NCBI GenBank assembly: GCA_020852965.1
Contig: JADYZV010000180.1
Span: 62,001 to 126,000, forward strand
Source of the DNA: Pirellulaceae bacterium
GTDB lineage: Bacteria; Planctomycetota; Planctomycetia; Pirellulales; Pirellulaceae
Direction of reading: 5' to 3'
DNA: 64,000 nt
This document shows positions 55,301-61,300 of the stretch, piece after piece (position 1 is the first letter of the stretch; each line of letters begins with the position of its first letter). Below the pieces are notes generated by a model. The model was given only the letters and a program-made list of their open reading frames with translations, made no database searches and was not told the origin of the DNA. The position numbers and the translations under genes were made by a program.

Positions 55301-58300
55301 GTGGCCAACATGCTGACTGCCGATCCGACGTTGGTTTACAACGCGGCCACTGGGAAATTCTACAAACTCGTTACCACGCCCGCGACGTGGGACGCGGCCA
55401 AAGCCGCTGCTGATGCGTTCAACGTGCTCGGTCAAACCGGGCGGCTCGTGCAAATCGGCACGGCGGCTGAGAATGCCTACATTCAATCGCTCGCCGGTGG
55501 CGCCATCGTCTGGCTGGGGGCCAGCGACACCGGACACCAAGACGCCTTCGTTTGGACGGACGGTTCGCCGATCAGCTACCAGAACTTTGCCGCCGGACAA
55601 CCCGATGGAGTTCAACACGAAGACGCGTTGCGGATGAACGCCGACGGGACTTGGGGCGATGCGTCTGAGATTCTGACCTACGCTTACATAATCGAAATTC
55701 GGCCGCAAAATTCCAACGACATCATCACCGGTGACAAAGGCAACGACACGATCAACGGCGGTATCGGCAACGACGTCGCGATCTATTCGGGACTATCAAC
55801 CGAATACACGATCACGAACAACGGCAATGGCACATGGACGGTCACCGACTCAGTAGGCGGTCGTGACGGCAGCGATACGCTGACCGACGTCGAGCAATTC
55901 CGTTTCAGCGACAAGACGTTCGAGACAGCCAGCGGCACCTTCAATTCCGCTCCAACGGATATTTCACTCGTCACGCCCGGCGACCAACTCATCGCTCAAC
56001 CGATTCAGGATTTGCAATCATACACGGGCTACAGCGCTATCAACAGCGCGGTGATCCCGCTTTCGACCGGTGGTTACGTGCTGCTCTACACCGACTACGA
56101 TTACAACTCCGGTTGGGACATCATGGCCCAGCGGTACGATGACAACGGCATTGCCATCGGCGAAGCCGACATCATGGATCGCAGTTTGTTGTCGTACAGT
56201 GAATATGATCTTGACTTTGCGACGCTCAACGATGGTACGTTCGTCGTGACTTGGTACGACAACACCAGCGATGGCAGTAGCTATGCGGTTCGCGCCCAAC
56301 GCTTCGATGCGACGTTCACTGCGATCGGTTCCGCGTTCACCGTCAACACGACGACTTTGTACGCCCAGTATTCGCCTGATGTCGCAGCAACGGGTGACGG
56401 CGGATTTGTCATCGTGTGGGCCAGTCAAGTTGACGAGAACAGCGATGGTGTCGGCGACTACTACGATGTTTACGCACAGAAATACAATTCATCCGGCGTG
56501 AAAGTCGGCGGCGAAATCATCGCCACCACTCAAACTGGTCATCAATATGCTCCCGCCGTTGCTGGTTTTGGCGACGGTTCGTTCTTGCTCACATGGCGCA
56601 GCGACAACGCTGCCGATGACGGTTCCAGTTACGCCGTGATGGGCCGGTTCTACAATGCCAACGGCACGGTCAACAACTCGATCAATGGCGGTGCTGCGTT
56701 CGTCGTCAACACCACGACCAGTGGCTATCAGATTTCGCCAGAAATGACGCAACTCGACGGCGACAGCGTGCTGGCGACATACATCAAAGATGACGGCAGC
56801 AGCTATGGCATCTACGGAAAGATTTACAACGTCAACGGTACCCTCGAGAAGGGTGAATTCAAGCTCAATCCAACAACAACCGGCTACCAAAACCTCCATC
56901 ATGTGACGTCGCTGGCTGATGGCGGTTTCCTCGTCACCTATGCTTCCTCTGATGCCGGAGCGAATTATCGCATTCTGGCGACGCGGTATAACAACGCAGG
57001 CACTCAAGTTGGCAGCGAATTCGTCGTCAGCGCGCACGCGGTGAACTACTTCCAGACGTTACCGACGGCCAGCCAACTGGCCAACGGCGAAATCGTTTTT
57101 GCGTGGCAGAAGACCAGCAACTACTCGCAAGCCACTGAAACCAACGATAAAATCTTCCGCGAACACTTCAATCTCGCGGGCATCGCACAAACCGCGATCC
57201 TCGAAACGGAAGTCTTCGGTCAGGTCGCCGATCTCTACGCTGACGTTACATCGCTAGCGGGCGGTGGACATGTCGTGGTTTGGTACAACTACGGTTTTGA
57301 AACCGGTGGCAGTACCTCGGCTGGTGTTTTGGCACAGATTTTTGATGCTGCTGGAACTGCGACGAGCGCACCGTTTGTACTGAACATCGTAACGGCTTCG
57401 CATGAGCTCTACCCGGTCGTTGGAGCCCTTCCCAGCGGCGGGTTCGTCGCGGCATGGACAACTGGGAACGATGGCGATGGCTATGGTATCAGAGTGGCCC
57501 GTTACGACAGCACGGGAACGATGGTCGGTACCGAGCAACTGGCAAATACTTATATCACCAGCACTCAGTATCTTCCCGAAGTTGCGGTCGCGGCGGACGG
57601 TAGTTTCGTAGTGACGTGGATGAGTTTTGGGCAAGTAAGTAACTCGGAAGTTTACGAACAATACTTTCAGCGCTTTGATGCCGCTGGAAACAAAGTTGGT
57701 CTCGAAACGCGAGTCAATCAGAATACAGCGGGCTATCAATACCTTGGCGACATCAGCTTTGGTGCTGACGGAAAATTCTTGATCACTTGGAGCGATTCGA
57801 CCGGCGACAGCAACGCGTGGGGCGTGAAAGCTCGCTTGTACAACGCTGACGGAACTCCAGTCGCAAACGAGTTCCTTGTCAACAGTACCGAGAATAGTTC
57901 GCAGATTTATTCCGAAGTCACGACACTTATAAACGGCAAGTATGTGGTTGTTTGGCAAAGCTATTCTCAAGACGGAAGTGCCTACGGTGCATTCGGACGG
58001 ATTCTCAATGCTGACGGAACCTTCGCAACTGCTGAGTTCGCTCTCAACCAGACAACCGCCAGCAATCAGTCGTCGCCACAAGTTACTTCGCTCAGCACGG
58101 GTGGGTTTGCGGTTACCTGGATCGGGAGCGGCGATGGCCAAAGCGCCGCCATCTGGGGCCGTACGTTCGACTCCACGGGCACGGCGACCAGCGAAGAGTT
58201 CCGTGTCAGCGATACGGCCAGCGGCTGGAATAGCGGCCCGTCTCTGACCGAACGCGCCGACGGTTCGTTGATTTTCACTTGGACAGCGTACGACCAAAAT

Positions 58301-61300
58301 GAAGGCAGTGTCGTTCGCCAACGCATCTACACGCAAGGCCTGATTGACAGCACACAAGTCGGTGCCGTGATCGGCAAGCTGACAACCACCGATGCCGATG
58401 CCGCCGATACGCATACCTATTCGATCATCGCATCCGATTCCAACGATTTTGAAATCGTCGCAGGCCACTTGGTTGTCAAAGCCGGGGCGGCGTTCAACGC
58501 CGCGACGGATCCGCCGCGCAGTGTCACAATTCGCTCGACCGACAGCGTCGGGAATTATTATGACGAGGTTTTCGTCATCAATCCCACGCCGACCAACTAC
58601 GGCCCTACCGACCTGGCATTGCCAAATAACAGTGTTGCCGAGAATTCGACCAACGGCACAGTCGTCGGCACGGTCGTCGTCAGTGACCCCAATGCTGGCG
58701 ATACGCATACGTTTTCGCTCACCGACAACGCAGGCGGGCGTTTTGCGATCCATGCGACTACTGGTCAAATTACGGTTCTTGACGGAACCAAACTCGACTT
58801 CGAACTTAACCCTTCGCACAACGTTACTGTCCAGGTCACCGACAGCGGTAGCTTGGTTTACAGCGAAACGCTGACGATCAATCTCACCAACCAACTTGAC
58901 GCGCCGACCAACGTCGTGCCGTCAACACAAACGATTGCCGAAGACACGGCGCTGGTTTTCAATACACTCAACAACAACCGCATCATTATCAGTGACGATG
59001 CAGGCGATGTGCTGCGAGTCACGATCGGCGTCACGCACGGCACGCTGACACTTTCCCAAACCACTGGCCTGACATTTACGACGGGCACCAACGGAACGGC
59101 AAGTTTCACTGTCACCGGAACCGTCGACAACATCAATGCCGCGCTGAACGGCCTGCAATACAATCCAACGGCTAACTACAACGGCGCCGATTCGTTGACG
59201 ATCACGACGAACGCCGAGACGATTTACCAACTAAACCTCGACGCGAATCTGCGTGGTCATTACGAATTCAATGCATCCTCGCCCGGCACAGATTCCAGTC
59301 CCGGCGGCACGAATTCGGCAACGCTCAATTCTGCGACCGTTACCAACGATCCGTATCACGCTGATGTGTTGTCGCTGACGGGTGGCGGCGGTCATGCCTC
59401 CATTGCTAGCAACTTCGGCAACGCTGCCAACATCACTTTGGCTGCGTGGGTCAACCTGGACAATGCCGATGCTCAAGGTTCGCAAGTTGTCCAGATCAGC
59501 AATCGAGTCGGTTTGCGTCTGGACAATCCAACGGGGAGCATGGTCGCCTATTTTGACAACGGCTCCGGCACCAGCTCGATCACTTTTGACGAAACGCTGG
59601 AAGGGACTGGTTGGCGACACGTGGCGTTCACGTTCGACGACACCCTCAACGCGATGAAGCTGTATATTGACGGCGTTGAAGTTGCGACGAAAACGGTCGG
59701 CACTTCGATCAACTATGCAGGCGCATCCGTTGGCACAAAAATCGGTGGACTTGGCAATACCGCCGGCTACGATTTCAATGGGAAGATCGACGATGCTCGA
59801 ATCGTTGGTCGCGCACTGACAGCCGGTGAAATTGCTGCGATTGCAAACGTTCCGGGCGCGGCGACTGACACCGACTCCGTCGCGATCACCGTTACCGCTG
59901 TTAACGATGCACCGGTGCTGGACAATAGCGGCTTTCTGAGTCTGACAACCATCACCGAGAACGACACCAACAACGCCGGAAACACGGTTGCTCAGATCCT
60001 TGCCAGCGATAGTGGGAATCCGATCACGGATGTGGATGCCGGTGCGGTCGAAGGCATCGCTATCTTCTCAACCGGCGGCGCTAACGGCACGTGGCAATAC
60101 AATACGGGCGCGGGCTGGACCGACGTTGGGACGGTTTCGGTAACGAGTTCGCTACTGCTTCGTTCAACCGACAGCTTGAGGTACGTACCCAATGGCCTAG
60201 ATGGAGATACCGGTTCCATTGTTTTCTGTGCATGGGATCAAACTACGGGTACTGCGGGTTCAAAAGTTGATACGTCAAGCTATGGTGGTACGACCGCATT
60301 CAGCGATGCAACCGATTCTGCCATCATCAGTGTCACATCGATCAACGATGCACCATCGTTCCACCAGGGGACTGGTTTGGTGACAACCGGCTTCGGAGCC
60401 GGCACGCTCGACTACATCAATGCCATTGCAATTCAACCGGATGGCAAAATCATTGCTGTCGGGTACACCCAAAACGCTGGGAATAACGACTTCGCTGTCG
60501 CTAGATATAATTCGGATGGAAGTCTCGATACGAGCTTCGGTGGTGGCACGGGGAAAGTTGCGACCGCGATCGGAGTTGGTGCCGACAACGCCAACAGCGT
60601 CAAGGTACTTGCCAATGGCAAGATCCTGGTGGTTGGTAGCGCAATCTTCAGCGGAAGTTTTGACATTGCACTGGTGCAATATAACGCTGACGGCACTCTC
60701 GATACTTCCTTCGGTGGCGGCGATGGAATCGCAAATTCGGGAATCGCTGGTACGGACGAAGGGAACAGCGTGGCCGTTCAGAGCGACGGGAAAATACTCG
60801 TAGCTGGCTCCGACAACAGCAACTTCTTGCTCGCCCGTTTTTTGAGCGATGGCAGCTTGGATACGTCCTACGGTACCAGCGGCATGGTCTCCACCGATTT
60901 CGCCGGCGGAACCGATAAAGCCCATAGCATGACCTTGCAAGCGGATGGCAAAGTGCTACTCGGCGGATTGACTTTTAATGGAACAAGCTTTGACTTCGGA
61001 GTCGCGCGCTACCACACTGACGGCACGCTCGATACCAGCTTTAACAGCACCGGCAAAGTTTCGATCGATTTGGGGGCCAATAGCAACGATACCGGCTATG
61101 CGATTACAACTCAAACTGATGGAAAGATCCTACTATCCGGATGGACGGATGCAGGCGGAGGCAACGATTTTGGACTCGTTCGATTGAACTCGAACGGCAG
61201 TTTGGATACGTCCTTTAACGGAACAGGAAAGGTAGTCACGCCGATCGGAAGCGGTAGCGACTTAGGCGTGAGCGTTACCGTTCAATCCGATGGTAAGATA

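Noticed and set aside
57254-58894. Long minus-strand open frame (546 codons) opposite P3
   Set aside because: It has no recognisable domain and lies entirely opposite a repeat-rich coding region whose plus-strand reading is clear. Open antisense frames are expected in this codon usage.
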